A stretch of 64,000 nt of DNA. Source: Cryptoclostridium sp964637365. GTDB taxonomy: Bacteria; Bacillota; Dehalobacteriia; UBA7702. Both the position numbers and the translations under genes were made by a program. Shown piece after piece: positions 52,551 to 61,070 of this stretch. Position 1 is the first letter of the stretch; each line of letters opens with the position of its first letter. The notes beneath the pieces were generated by a model. It did no database searches. It saw only the letters and a list, made by a program, of their open reading frames with translations, and had not been told where the DNA came from. The stretch lies in assembly GCA_964637365.1 (NCBI GenBank), contig CAZWWH010000001.1, positions 62,001 to 126,000 on the forward strand, written 5' to 3'.

Positions 52551-55022
52551 TCAGGGTTTTACTACAATGTTGACGAGTTTATTGGGAATGGGAATCACTT
52601 TCATCACATTCTGGCCTTCGGTCAATTTGGCAAAGGCTTTGGTTCCTTTGACATGTGCTTCCAGGGCGCCTTTATCAAGACCGGCGGGAACCACCAATTT
52701 TTCCTTTACTTTGCCGTTGACCTGGATGACGATTTCCACTTCATCGACGGCCAAAGCGGTTTCATCAAACCTCGGCCAGGATAAATCCATAATAGATTCC
52801 TTGTGGCCCATCATTTCCCACATTTCTTCGGTGATGTGGGGAGCGAAAGGAGAAAGCAAGAGAATCAAGGTTTCCAACCCTTCCTTGAGCAAGCCTTCGT
52901 TGACGGCTTTGCTTTCGGCATAGCCCACTAAGCCATTGGTCAGTTCCATAATGGCACTGATGGCAGTGTTGAAATTGAAACGCTGGCTGATATCGTCAGT
53001 AACTTTCTTCATGACCGTATGAATCAAACGGCGAATATCCTTATCCTCTTTGGAAAGAGCTGCAATATCGTAACCGTCTTTTAATTCCAGGTGGGAGGTG
53101 ACGATGCGCCATACGCGGTTTAGGAAACGGTAGCAGCCTTCTACAGCAGAGTCATTCCATTCCAAATCCTTTTCCGGAGGCGCCGCAAAGAGAATGAACA
53201 GACGGGCAGTATCAGCGCCGTATTTATCAATAATGGCTTCGGGGCTGACAACATTCCCCAAGGATTTGGACATTTTAGTGCCATCCTTCAGCACCATACC
53301 CTGAGTCAAAAGATTTTCAAAGGGTTCCTTGGCCTTGCTGAGTCCCAAATCATAGAAGACCTTCATAAAGAAGCGGGCATACATCAAATGAAGGATGGCG
53401 TGTTCCACACCGCCGATGTATTGGTCAACGTTCATCCAATAGTCACTGATCTCTTTATCAAAGGCTTTTTCCGCATTTTTTGGGTCGGTATAACGGAGGT
53501 AATACCATGAGGAGCACACAAAGGTATCCATAGTATCTACTTCTCTGGTGGCATGGCCGCCACAGCAGGGGCAAGTGGTATCCATAAAGCTCTTGCTGGT
53601 CTTTAATGGAGAATCGCCGCCAGGATTAAATTCCACGTCGGTAGGCAGGAGCACAGGCAGCTGATCTTCGGGAACCGGCACTGTGCCGCATTTTTCACAA
53701 TAGACCATAGGGATGGGAGCACCCCAGTAACGCTGACGGGAAATCAGCCAGTCACGAAGGCGGTAATTTACCACTCTGCGGCCAAGGCCTTTTTCTTCCA
53801 AATAATCGGCGATTTTTTCAATGGCCTCTTTATTTTTTAAACCGTTGAAAGGACCGGAATTGGTTAAATACCCTTCTTCCACATAGGCTTCGGTCATGTC
53901 GGCGGCTTTCAAATTCGGGTTATCCGGCGGCAGAATGACTTCCTTGATACCAAGACCGTATTTTTTAGCGAAATCAAAGTCGCGCTGGTCATGGCTGGGG
54001 ACACCCATAACGGCGCCGGTGCCATAATCCATAATGACATAGTTGGTAATCCAAATGGGAACACGTTCCCCGTTCAAAGGATTAATCACATAACGGCCAA
54101 TGAACATCCCCTCTTTTTCCAAATCCGTAGAGGTTCGGTCCACTGTCGAGAGTTTGTGCATTTTTCTCTGAAAAGCTTTGACATCTTCCTCGTACTCGGA
54201 GCCTGCCACCAGCACGTCCACTAAAGGATGCTCCGGCGCGAAAACCATGTAACTCACGCCGTAAACAGTGTCAGGGCGGGTAGTGAATACGGAAAGTTTT
54301 TCGTCATGGCCTTCGATGTCGAAATCAATTTCCACACCGGTACTTCGTCCAATCCAGTTTTCCTGCATGGTTTTAACCTTGTTGGGCCAACCGGGGAGCA
54401 ATTCCAAATCATCCAGCAATCGTTGGGCGTAATCGGTAATTTTAAAGAACCACTGCTCCAGGTTTTTCTTCTCCACAGTGGCGCCGCAGCGTTCACAGGC
54501 GCCGTCAACCACCTGCTCGTTGGCGAGAACGGTGGCACAGGAGGGGCACCAGTTCACAGCGGCCTTTTTCTTATAGGCCAAGCCGTTTTTGTAGAGCTGG
54601 AGGAAAATCCATTGGGTAAATTTATAGTAATCGGGCAGGCAGGTTGCGACTTCTCTGTCCCAATCATAGCTGATCCCCAGGGATTTCAACTGAGTGCGCA
54701 TATTGTCCATATTTTTCAAGGTCCAGTCCACGGGATGAACCTTATGCTTGATGGCGGCGTTTTCCGCAGGCAGGCCGAAGGAATCCCAGCCCATAGGATG
54801 AAGCACGTTATATCCCTGCATTCGTTTGAATCGTGCCACGACATCGCCGATGGAATAATTCCGTACATGTCCCATATGAAGATTCCCCGAGGGATAAGGA
54901 AACATTTCTAAAAGATAATATTTTTCTTTGGTGATATCATCAGATACCTTAAAGGTTTTTTCTTCTTCCCAGTGCTTTTGCCATTTTTCTTCAATGGCCT
55001 GGGCATCATATTTCACTTCCAT
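52551..55022 (-). CDS. leuS: Leucyl-tRNA synthetase
   Basis: 823 aa, full length. HIGH-type motif PYPSGNLHMGHVRNY, KMSKS motif GTKMSKSLGNVVSP, and the zinc-site Cys of NWCPSCATVLANEQ and CERCGATVEKK. The CP1 editing domain (about 220-400) includes VFTTRPDTVYGVSYMVFAPE. It charges tRNA-Leu and edits mischarged residues. It is controlled by a T-box riboswitch. Confidence 0.98.
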   Translation of the reverse strand: MEVKYDAQAIEEKWQKHWEEEKTFKVSDDITKEKYYLLEMFPYPSGNLHMGHVRNYSIGDVVARFKRMQGYNVLHPMGWDSFGLPAENAAIKHKVHPVDWTLKNMDNMRTQLKSLGISYDWDREVATCLPDYYKFTQWIFLQLYKNGLAYKKKAAVNWCPSCATVLANEQVVDGACERCGATVEKKNLEQWFFKITDYAQRLLDDLELLPGWPNKVKTMQENWIGRSTGVEIDFDIEGHDEKLSVFTTRPDTVYGVSYMVFAPEHPLVDVLVAGSEYEEDVKAFQRKMHKLSTVDRTSTDLEKEGMFIGRYVINPLNGERVPIWITNYVIMDYGTGAVMGVPSHDQRDFDFAKKYGLGIKEVILPPDNPNLKAADMTEAYVEEGYLTNSGPFNGLKNKEAIEKIADYLEEKGLGRRVVNYRLRDWLISRQRYWGAPIPMVYCEKCGTVPVPEDQLPVLLPTDVEFNPGGDSPLKTSKSFMDTTCPCCGGHATREVDTMDTFVCSSWYYLRYTDPKNAEKAFDKEISDYWMNVDQYIGGVEHAILHLMYARFFMKVFYDLGLSKAKEPFENLLTQGMVLKDGTKMSKSLGNVVSPEAIIDKYGADTARLFILFAAPPEKDLEWNDSAVEGCYRFLNRVWRIVTSHLELKDGYDIAALSKEDKDIRRLIHTVMKKVTDDISQRFNFNTAISAIMELTNGLVGYAESKAVNEGLLKEGLETLILLLSPFAPHITEEMWEMMGHKESIMDLSWPRFDETALAVDEVEIVIQVNGKVKEKLVVPAGLDKGALEAHVKGTKAFAKLTEGQNVMKVIPIPNKLVNIVVKP

Positions 55023-55062
55023 AATAATACGATACGTCCTTTCTATGATTGCGCAATCGGCA

Positions 55063-55270
55063 TAAAAAAAGCCGTCCCCAATGGGACGGACTGTTCCGCG
55101 TTACCACCCAAATTGACCTTACGGCCCACTTGTAAGAGGATAACGGCCCAAACCGCCGCAGTTTCCCGCAGAGGACTCCAAGACGAGTTCAGCCTGGCCA
55201 TCGTACCTCGCAGCTACCGGCACGTCTCTGAATATGGGACAAGGCTTACTACTTCTCTTCATTGTCCGAA
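55063..55270 (-). ncRNA. T-box leader of leuS (Leu, specifier CUC)
   Basis: On the minus strand a stem I (AAGCC pairing with GGCU near its top, AG-rich base) carries GAACUC, whose CUC (55187-55185) is the likely Leu specifier. The T-box sequence UGGGUGGUAACGCGG lies at 55110-55096. The terminator CCGUCCC/GGGACGG (55072-55089) runs into seven T (55070-55064). Uncharged tRNA-Leu should stabilise the antiterminator and let transcription into leuS proceed. The UAA in GGUAACGCGG is a variant of the more common ACC. Confidence 0.92.
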
Positions 55271-55284
55271 ACAATATTGTTAAT

Positions 55285-55314
55285 ATTATATCCGACCAAT
55301 GGCACCATTGTCAA
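55285..55314 (-). promoter_or_regulatory. Promoter of the T-box-leuS-holA unit
   Basis: On the minus strand TTGACA (55314-55309), 18-nt spacer and TATAAT (55290-55285), just ahead of T-box stem I. Confidence 0.85.
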
Positions 55315-55420
55315 GCAATACCGGCAGGATTCGGAAAATTTCTCAGCGTCACGGCTTCAACTGCAAAACAAAAGGAGCATTATTTCAATGCTCCCATATA
55401 TCTCGGTTTTTCATACCTCT

Positions 55421-55975
55421 TTATGCAGCCAGAAGCCTGTGGGCCCGTTTCTCTTGCTGCATTGCAACAATAATATCAGTTAAAAAGAAGCAAGCCCGCA
55501 AAGCGAAACGGAGATCCTTTTCAATACTACCGCGCCCAACCATATACTCATCGTGCCACGCCTTGATTTGGACCATAGGATCGCATTGCTCCGGAAAATG
55601 GAATTTAGGCAAACGCTCACATTTGGTTAAACGAAAGTGAAGTCGCATTTCATACAGCATATGTCGCCGCATATTCTTCTGCAAATATTTCTTATTGTGA
55701 GCATTGGTAAAATAGTCCGCAATAAAGTGAAGCATTTCTCCTACTTTATAGCTGAATACCCGAAGGTCATTGCCTTCCAATTCGCAAATATCCTCCCACA
55801 AGGCCGAAGCGGATTGCAAGCAAGCTTCATCGTAATGAGAGCCGTGCTCCTTGTCCTTCAGATCTGGCATAACGCTACCTCGGTAAATGGCATTGAGGAT
55901 AAAGTGAAAACCGTATTGTTCCTTAGCGTAGTCGCTGACACGACTGGCCAAAACAGTATGACTGGGAATCAACAT
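55421..55975 (-). CDS. Zinc-dependent phospholipase C family protein
   Basis: 184 aa. IPSHTVLASRVSDYAKEQYG near the N-terminus, GSVMPDLKDKEHGSHYDEAC and GEMLHFIADYFTNAHN keep the His/Asp pattern of PF00882 zinc-dependent phospholipase C-like proteins. No signal peptide is visible, so it may be cytosolic and act on something other than phospholipids. It is a single gene whose promoter is not clear. Confidence 0.75.
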   Translation of the reverse strand: MLIPSHTVLASRVSDYAKEQYGFHFILNAIYRGSVMPDLKDKEHGSHYDEACLQSASALWEDICELEGNDLRVFSYKVGEMLHFIADYFTNAHNKKYLQKNMRRHMLYEMRLHFRLTKCERLPKFHFPEQCDPMVQIKAWHDEYMVGRGSIEKDLRFALRACFFLTDIIVAMQQEKRAHRLLAA

Positions 55976-56079
55976 TTAAAATACACCTTTTCTTCCTTGC
56001 GGATCACTTTCGTCATTGTACCACATAAACCAAGGAATACAAGGTTTTCTTTCGGTTTTTCTTGTGAACACTCTGTGTG

Positions 56080-57003
56080 TTAACCCCGCAAAAAAATGTA
56101 AACAAGGTACGGGAAATAGAGCAAAAACAGTACGGTTCCTTGTCCTCGGCTGAGTTTTTTATCCCGCAGAACAAAGAACAGGAGCAGCAGCGTAACACCG
56201 CAAAGATACAAATCATCCACGGTTACGAACCGTGCTACATTCATAGGATGAATCACCGTCGTAGTTCCCAAGACCAAACCAATATTGAAAATATTGGAAC
56301 CGATGATATTCCCCATAGCGATATCGTTTTCTCCTTTTTTGGCAGCCACCAGGGAAGTCACTAATTCTGGCAATGAGGTACCCAATGCCACCACCGTCAG
56401 CCCTACCAGAGAATCGGAAAGCCCGAAATTCAAAGCAATTTTGGTAGCGGAATCCACTACTAAATTGCCACCGAGAATCACTCCCAACAACCCCAAAACA
56501 ATAAAAACTAACGATTTTCCCAACTTTACATCGGAGGAGTCCTCTTTGGCTGTGCTACGGAATCGGAGGGCGTCCCGCAGCATCAAAGCCAAAAATAAGG
56601 CAAAAAGCACTAAAAACAACGCGCCTTCCCAACGGGCAAGATAACCATTGATAGCTGTGATAAAAAACAATACCGCCGCTGCCAGAGAGATGGGAATATC
56701 CCGTTTTAACAGTTCATGATTGACCGTCATGGGACGAATCATGGCAGATAAACCACCGACACAGAGTAGATTAAATAAATTTGAACCAATGACATTCCCC
56801 ACGGAAATACCGCTCTGGCCCCCCAATGATCCGGTAATGCTGACAGAAAGCTCCGGCGCACTGGTTCCCATCGCCACAATGGTGAGACCGATAATCACCG
56901 ATGGTACTCTCAATAGCTTGGCCAAATCCGAGGCGCCGGATACAAACCAGTCAGCTCCTTTGATCAACAAAAAAAATCCTATCAATAAAATGAAATAGTT
57001 CAT
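56080..57003 (-). CDS. Calcium/sodium antiporter, CaxA/YrbG family
   Basis: 307 aa with about ten membrane segments. Two inverted repeats carry GTSAPELSVSITG and GTSLPELVTSLVA (the GxxELVxS motif), and GNVIGSNLFNLLCVGG and GNIIGSNIFNIGLVLG pairs bind the ions. It should expel Ca2+ in exchange for Na+ (K+-independent or -dependent not told). It is minus-strand, divergent from guaA. Confidence 0.9.
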   Translation of the reverse strand: MNYFILLIGFFLLIKGADWFVSGASDLAKLLRVPSVIIGLTIVAMGTSAPELSVSITGSLGGQSGISVGNVIGSNLFNLLCVGGLSAMIRPMTVNHELLKRDIPISLAAAVLFFITAINGYLARWEGALFLVLFALFLALMLRDALRFRSTAKEDSSDVKLGKSLVFIVLGLLGVILGGNLVVDSATKIALNFGLSDSLVGLTVVALGTSLPELVTSLVAAKKGENDIAMGNIIGSNIFNIGLVLGTTTVIHPMNVARFVTVDDLYLCGVTLLLLFFVLRDKKLSRGQGTVLFLLYFPYLVYIFLRG

Positions 57004-57111
57004 TTGTCCTCACCAATTTCAATCATAATGACAGTTCCCCTTAAGAGGATGAGTATTATTTAATATTATGTATTTCCAAAGGGATTTTTTCCCTTTTCCA
57101 ATGGTTTTCTA

Positions 57112-57140
57112 TTGTCAAGTTTCGACTTTAGCGGTAAAAT
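57112..57140 (+). promoter_or_regulatory. Promoter of guaA
   Basis: TTGTCA (57112-57117), 17-nt spacer and TAAAAT (57135-57140), giving a leader of about 115 nt before GTG 57262. Confidence 0.75.
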
Positions 57141-57146
57141 AGAGTA

Positions 57147-57245
57147 CAGCATAGGGCACAATGTGCATTCAAGCCCGAAAGGGCTTAATTTCTTGGGATA
57201 CCCGATAAGTATTCCCAAATTGCATAAAAAATAGTAATAAAAATC
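57147..57245 (+). other. Candidate structured 5' leader of guaA
   Basis: Within the transcript, AAGCCC-GAAA-GGGCTT (57171-57186) is a GNRA-type tetraloop hairpin, and TTGGGATA (57193-57200) with TATTCCCAA (57210-57218) another. A weak GCAC/GTGC pair lies 5' (57156-57166). No T run follows, so it is not a terminator. It does not match the purine-riboswitch aptamer. Ligand, if any, is unknown. Confidence 0.4.
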
Positions 57246-57261
57246 CAAAGGAGCAACCATT

Positions 57262-58794
57262 GTGAAAAACGAAACCGTTGTATTATTAGACTTCGGCGCC
57301 CAATATAACCAACTGATCGCCAGAAGAGTTCGTGAGTGCGGCGTCTATTGTGAGCTATTGCCTTACGATACTGATATCGAAGAAATCAAAGCCCATTCTC
57401 CCAAAGGAATCATCCTAACCGGCGGTCCTTATAATGCCTATGAGGAAGGGGCTCCCCTGCCGGCCAAGGCTGTGTTTGAATTGGGAATCCCGATTTTAGG
57501 TATTTGTTATGGTCTCCAGAGCATGACCCAGGTTCTGGGCGGTGCGATTGATCGTGTGGAAAAGCGGGAATACGGCGCTCAAAATATCACCTTGTCAGAA
57601 GCGCCGATTTTTGATGAGCTCAGCGGCGAAACCCACTGTTGGATGAGTCATACCAATCAAGTCGGCACACTGCCGCCGGGATTTCAGTCCATCGCCCACA
57701 CGGAAACATGTCCCAACGCTGCCGTTATGGACGGTAAACGGAATTTTTATGGCGTACAATTCCACCCTGAAGTAGAACATACCCCCTTTGGACAAACCAT
57801 GCTGCATAATTTCTTATTTAAAGTTTGCGGTTGCAGCGGCGATTGGCAAATGGACTCTTATGCGAAACGTGCCATTGAAGAATTGCGCGCAAAAATGAAA
57901 GGACAAAAGGTCATCTGCGCGCTCTCTGGCGGTGTAGATTCCTCCGTAGCTGCAGTACTGGCTCATAAGGCCATTGGCGATGATTTGACCTGTATTTTTG
58001 TGGATCATGGCCTTCTGCGAAAAGACGAAGGCGATGAAGTAGAAACCATTTTCAAAAAGCAATTTGCAATGAACCTGATTCGCGTGGACTGCAAACAACG
58101 GTTTTTGGATCTTTTGGCAGGCGTTACGGAACCGGAGAAAAAACGGAAACTCATTGGCGCGGAATTTATCAAAGTTTTTGAAGAGGAAGCAAAAAAACTG
58201 GGGCAATGTGATATTTTGATTCAAGGTACCATCTATCCCGATGTCATTGAAAGCGGCAATAAAAATGCTCAGGTAATTAAGAGCCACCACAATGTCGGCG
58301 GACTTCCCGATGTCATGGATTTCAAAGAAATCGTGGAACCTCTTCGTGACCTGTTCAAAGATGAGGTTCGCAAGCTCGGTTTGGAATTAGGAATTCCTGA
58401 TTTCCTTGTATTCCGTCAGCCCTTCCCCGGACCCGGTTTGGCTGTTCGTATCATCGGCGACATCACTGCGGAAAAAGTGGAAATTCTGCAAAATGCCGAT
58501 GCCATTTTCCGAGAAGAACTGGAGCAAGACGGCATTGCCAAAAACATCAATCAATACTTTGCCGTTCTTACCGGCATGAGAAGTGTCGGCGTCATGGGTG
58601 ATGAACGCACCTATGATTACACCTTGGCTCTCCGCGCCGTAACCACCTCGGACTTTATGACAGCGGATTGGGCCCAGATTCCCTACCCCACCTTGGCCAG
58701 GGTCTCCAACCGCATCACCAATGAAGTACGCCACATCAACCGCGTCGTCTATGACATCACCCAAAAACCCCCGGCAACTATTGAGTGGGAATGA
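57262..58794 (+). CDS. guaA: GMP synthase (glutamine-hydrolysing)
   Basis: 510 aa from GTG 57262, with AAAGGAG 8 nt upstream. It converts XMP to GMP. The class I glutamine amidotransferase part has GICYGLQSMTQVLGG with the nucleophile Cys, and GVQFHPEVEHTPFG with the His/Glu. The PP-loop ATPase has ALSGGVDSSVAAVLAHKA. The C-terminal dimer domain ends QKPPATIEWE. Confidence 0.98.
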   Translation: MKNETVVLLDFGAQYNQLIARRVRECGVYCELLPYDTDIEEIKAHSPKGIILTGGPYNAYEEGAPLPAKAVFELGIPILGICYGLQSMTQVLGGAIDRVEKREYGAQNITLSEAPIFDELSGETHCWMSHTNQVGTLPPGFQSIAHTETCPNAAVMDGKRNFYGVQFHPEVEHTPFGQTMLHNFLFKVCGCSGDWQMDSYAKRAIEELRAKMKGQKVICALSGGVDSSVAAVLAHKAIGDDLTCIFVDHGLLRKDEGDEVETIFKKQFAMNLIRVDCKQRFLDLLAGVTEPEKKRKLIGAEFIKVFEEEAKKLGQCDILIQGTIYPDVIESGNKNAQVIKSHHNVGGLPDVMDFKEIVEPLRDLFKDEVRKLGLELGIPDFLVFRQPFPGPGLAVRIIGDITAEKVEILQNADAIFREELEQDGIAKNINQYFAVLTGMRSVGVMGDERTYDYTLALRAVTTSDFMTADWAQIPYPTLARVSNRITNEVRHINRVVYDITQKPPATIEWE

Positions 58795-58813
58795 TAAAGA
58801 TATTTTTTAATAC

Positions 58814-58846
58814 AATAGCAGGTAATCGATATGACTACCTGCTATT
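58814..58846 (+). terminator. Terminator of guaA
   Basis: AATAGCAGGTA (58814-58824) and TACCTGCTATT (58836-58846) form an 11-bp stem, followed by ATTTAGGGTTT. Confidence 0.75.
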
Positions 58847-58886
58847 ATTTAGGGTTTACATTGAAAGAGCAGTATAGGAGGCAGCA

Positions 58887-59174
58887 ATGAAATTCGCATT
58901 TATCATCATGGGGACATTTGGCCCCCAAGAGGATCGAGCAAAGATCCACAACGGAGCAGCACAAATCATAGGAGTCTCCAATATTGATGAAGCCTGCGCC
59001 GTCGCAAAGGCTCTACAAAAGGAAGGTATAGACTGTATTGAGCTTTGCGGCGCCTTTGGAGAAAGCGGCGCAAAAAGAATCATCGAGACCACAGAGAATC
59101 AAGTTCCCATTGGGTATGTTACTCACCTTGCAGAACAGGAACACCTATTTCAATTAAAATTCGGAAATTCATAA
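58887..59174 (+). CDS. DUF6506 family protein, 95 aa
   Basis: MKFAFIIMGTFGPQEDRAKI opens the protein; GVSNIDEACAVAKALQKEGI, then IELCGAFGESGAKRIIETTE. The pattern (Rossmann-like half with a Gly-rich turn) fits the small family now called DUF6506, with unknown function. GGAGGC precedes the ATG by 6 nt. The GNAT gene follows after 26 nt and may be co-transcribed. Confidence 0.6.
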   Translation: MKFAFIIMGTFGPQEDRAKIHNGAAQIIGVSNIDEACAVAKALQKEGIDCIELCGAFGESGAKRIIETTENQVPIGYVTHLAEQEHLFQLKFGNS

Positions 59175-59200
59175 AACCACCCTTTAGGAGTCAAACATTT

Positions 59201-59644
59201 ATGTTTATCTATGAAACCAAAGAACGGACTCCCTCTCTTATCAAAAATCTACTTCAACTTTGGGAACGATCCGTGCGAGCAACCCATCATTTTCTTTCAG
59301 AGTCAGAAATTCAACGTATCGCTGCGTATATTCCCAAAGCTTTAAAGGAAGTTCCCCACTTAATCATCGCCACGGACAAAAGCGGCAAACCAACGGCGTT
59401 TATGGGAATTGCTGAAACAACCCTGGAGATGCTGTTTCTCGCCCCAGAGATGCGAGGAAAGGGAATAGGAAAAGCCCTCCTTCAATACGGCATTGAGAAT
59501 TATACTGTTAATGAATTATGTGTCAATGAACAAAATCCTCAAGCCAAAGGGTTTTACGAGCACATGGGATTTGAAATATACCAACGAAGTCCCTTAGACA
59601 GCCAGGGAAGTCCATATCCTATTCTCCATATGCAGAGAAAATAA
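59201..59644 (+). CDS. GNAT family N-acetyltransferase
   Basis: 147 aa from ATG 59201 after TTTAGGAG. LLQLWERSVRATHHFL is the N-terminal landmark of the YjaB-like group; MLFLAPEMRGKGIGKALLQY holds the acetyl-CoA P-loop and NEQNPQAKGFYEHMGFEIYQ the distal motif. The acyl acceptor is unknown. It shares a bidirectional terminator with the AraC gene. Confidence 0.9.
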   Translation: MFIYETKERTPSLIKNLLQLWERSVRATHHFLSESEIQRIAAYIPKALKEVPHLIIATDKSGKPTAFMGIAETTLEMLFLAPEMRGKGIGKALLQYGIENYTVNELCVNEQNPQAKGFYEHMGFEIYQRSPLDSQGSPYPILHMQRK

Positions 59645-59665
59645 GCACTTATAGATATATATCCC

Positions 59666-59708
59666 AAAAAGGACCTTATCAGTTGATCAACCGATAAGGT
59701 CCTTTTTT
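59666..59708. terminator. Bidirectional terminator
   Basis: AAAAAGGACCTTATC (59666-59680) pairs with GATAAGGTCCTTTTT (59693-59707) over 15 bp. It ends the GNAT gene on the plus strand and the AraC gene on the minus strand. Confidence 0.9.
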
Positions 59709-59719
59709 ATTGTGATTTT

Positions 59720-60589
59720 TCATGACGAACGGTTACTCCTGCGAAATTGCCCCGGAGTTGTCCCCTCGTGCTCCTTAAAAATTTTATTAAAATAGCTTTG
59801 GTCGGTAAATCCCACCTGATTAGCAATTTCAGCAATGCTCAGGTCGGAAAATATCAAAAGCTCTTTGGCTTTTTCAATGCGAATGCCGTTGAGATAAGAA
59901 CGAAAATTGCAATTCATCTTCTTATTAAAAATGCGACTCAGATGGGACGGATTCACATAAGCATATTTGGCTGCGTCACTAAGAGTGATATTTTCCGCAT
60001 AGTTCGATGCGATAAAATCTAGAATGGAATTTACTAGATTATTACTAATCTTATGATCACTGGCCTCTATTTTTTCTCCGATTGGTACCCCATCATTACT
60101 GCAGTTGGCTACGAGCATGGCCATGGTTTCGGAAAGAGCTACCAAATAGTTAATGTCTCCCGAGGGATATTGCTGTAGATTGTCCCTTAAAACAGTGATA
60201 TCTTCCTGGGAAAGGTTCCAGAGGGGCAATACCCTTTTTTCTAGATATTCGTCAGGTTCCATAGTAAGTACCGGACCTGCCTGAAGCGCAGCAATTAATT
60301 CTTTCCCTTGAAATACCGGAATTATAATATTAGAGAGACCAAAGGGACATCTATAAATAATTTGACGGTTCACATTCGTAGAAATGTCGCAACGTTTATA
60401 AATATGGTCGTAACTGATATCAATCCCCACGCACTCGGCAACCTTCTGACAAAAGCAATGATCCAGATGACATTTCGGTACTTCAATCAATTTTCGATTT
60501 GGCACATCAATGACCAAACTATAAGAATTTGTAGTAGCATAAAGCAATTTACCAGCATGGCAAAGATTGGCTAACACTTTATCCGTCAT
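59720..60589 (-). CDS. AraC-family regulator with a PocR-like sensor domain
   Basis: 289 aa from ATG 60589 after GAAAGGAG. The N-terminal part (about 1-160) resembles the PocR domain: LEVPKCHLDHCFCQK-type Cys/His segment (VPKCHLDHCFCQKVAECVG), IIYRCPFGLSNIIIPVFQ and LIAALQAGPVLTMEPDEYLE. The C-terminal AraC helix-turn-helix pair has ITLSDAAKYAYVNPSHLSRIF and IAEIANQVGFTDQSYFNKIF. PocR-type sensors regulate corrinoid and one-carbon genes. It is divergent from the BCCT/corrinoid/MttB cluster and probably controls it. Confidence 0.85.
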   Translation of the reverse strand: MTDKVLANLCHAGKLLYATTNSYSLVIDVPNRKLIEVPKCHLDHCFCQKVAECVGIDISYDHIYKRCDISTNVNRQIIYRCPFGLSNIIIPVFQGKELIAALQAGPVLTMEPDEYLEKRVLPLWNLSQEDITVLRDNLQQYPSGDINYLVALSETMAMLVANCSNDGVPIGEKIEASDHKISNNLVNSILDFIASNYAENITLSDAAKYAYVNPSHLSRIFNKKMNCNFRSYLNGIRIEKAKELLIFSDLSIAEIANQVGFTDQSYFNKIFKEHEGTTPGQFRRSNRSS

Positions 60590-61070
60590 ATGGGCTCTCC
60601 TTTCAGTGTCCATAACCATTGTATCTTCATAGCGATAGAGGGCTTATTTCAATGTTTAAAATTTTTACATTACGATCATAAACTATATGCAATACCACAA
60701 AATGCCTTTTTGTATCTTTCATTGAAATTATACATTAAAACATGTTAACTTTACAACACAATATTACTATTTAACTGCTAATATGCAAATTATTTCCTAA
60801 AACGTCAATTAATTACAAAATATTCAATCGGTTGGATAATAAAATCACTCCACTATGGATTTTTCAATATGATAGCAATATTTTTCACATTTTAAATGTA
60901 ATTTATTTCCAAGTTTCAATCAATTAAATACTATAAAATCTTGTGAAAACAGTGTAAATTTAACTCAACAAAGATACTTAACCAAATTCCTAGCGATATG
61001 GAAAACAAGAATTTGGAAAGGAGGTGTAAAACTCCAAGCATCTCAATCTAAAAATAAGGAGGAAAAAATA
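60590..61070. other. Divergent AT-rich regulatory region between the AraC gene and the BCCT gene
   Basis: About 480 bp without a gene. TTTCAAT or its complement ATTGAAA occurs near 60647, 60720, 60822, 60862 and 60914, which could be binding sites for the AraC regulator, although the AT-rich base composition makes such hits less surprising. No sigma-A promoter with good spacing was found. A sigma-54-type -24/-12 pair was not seen either. Confidence 0.45.

Noticed and set aside
57147..57245. Purine riboswitch before guaA
   Set aside because: The conserved aptamer junctions and loop-loop sequences are absent.
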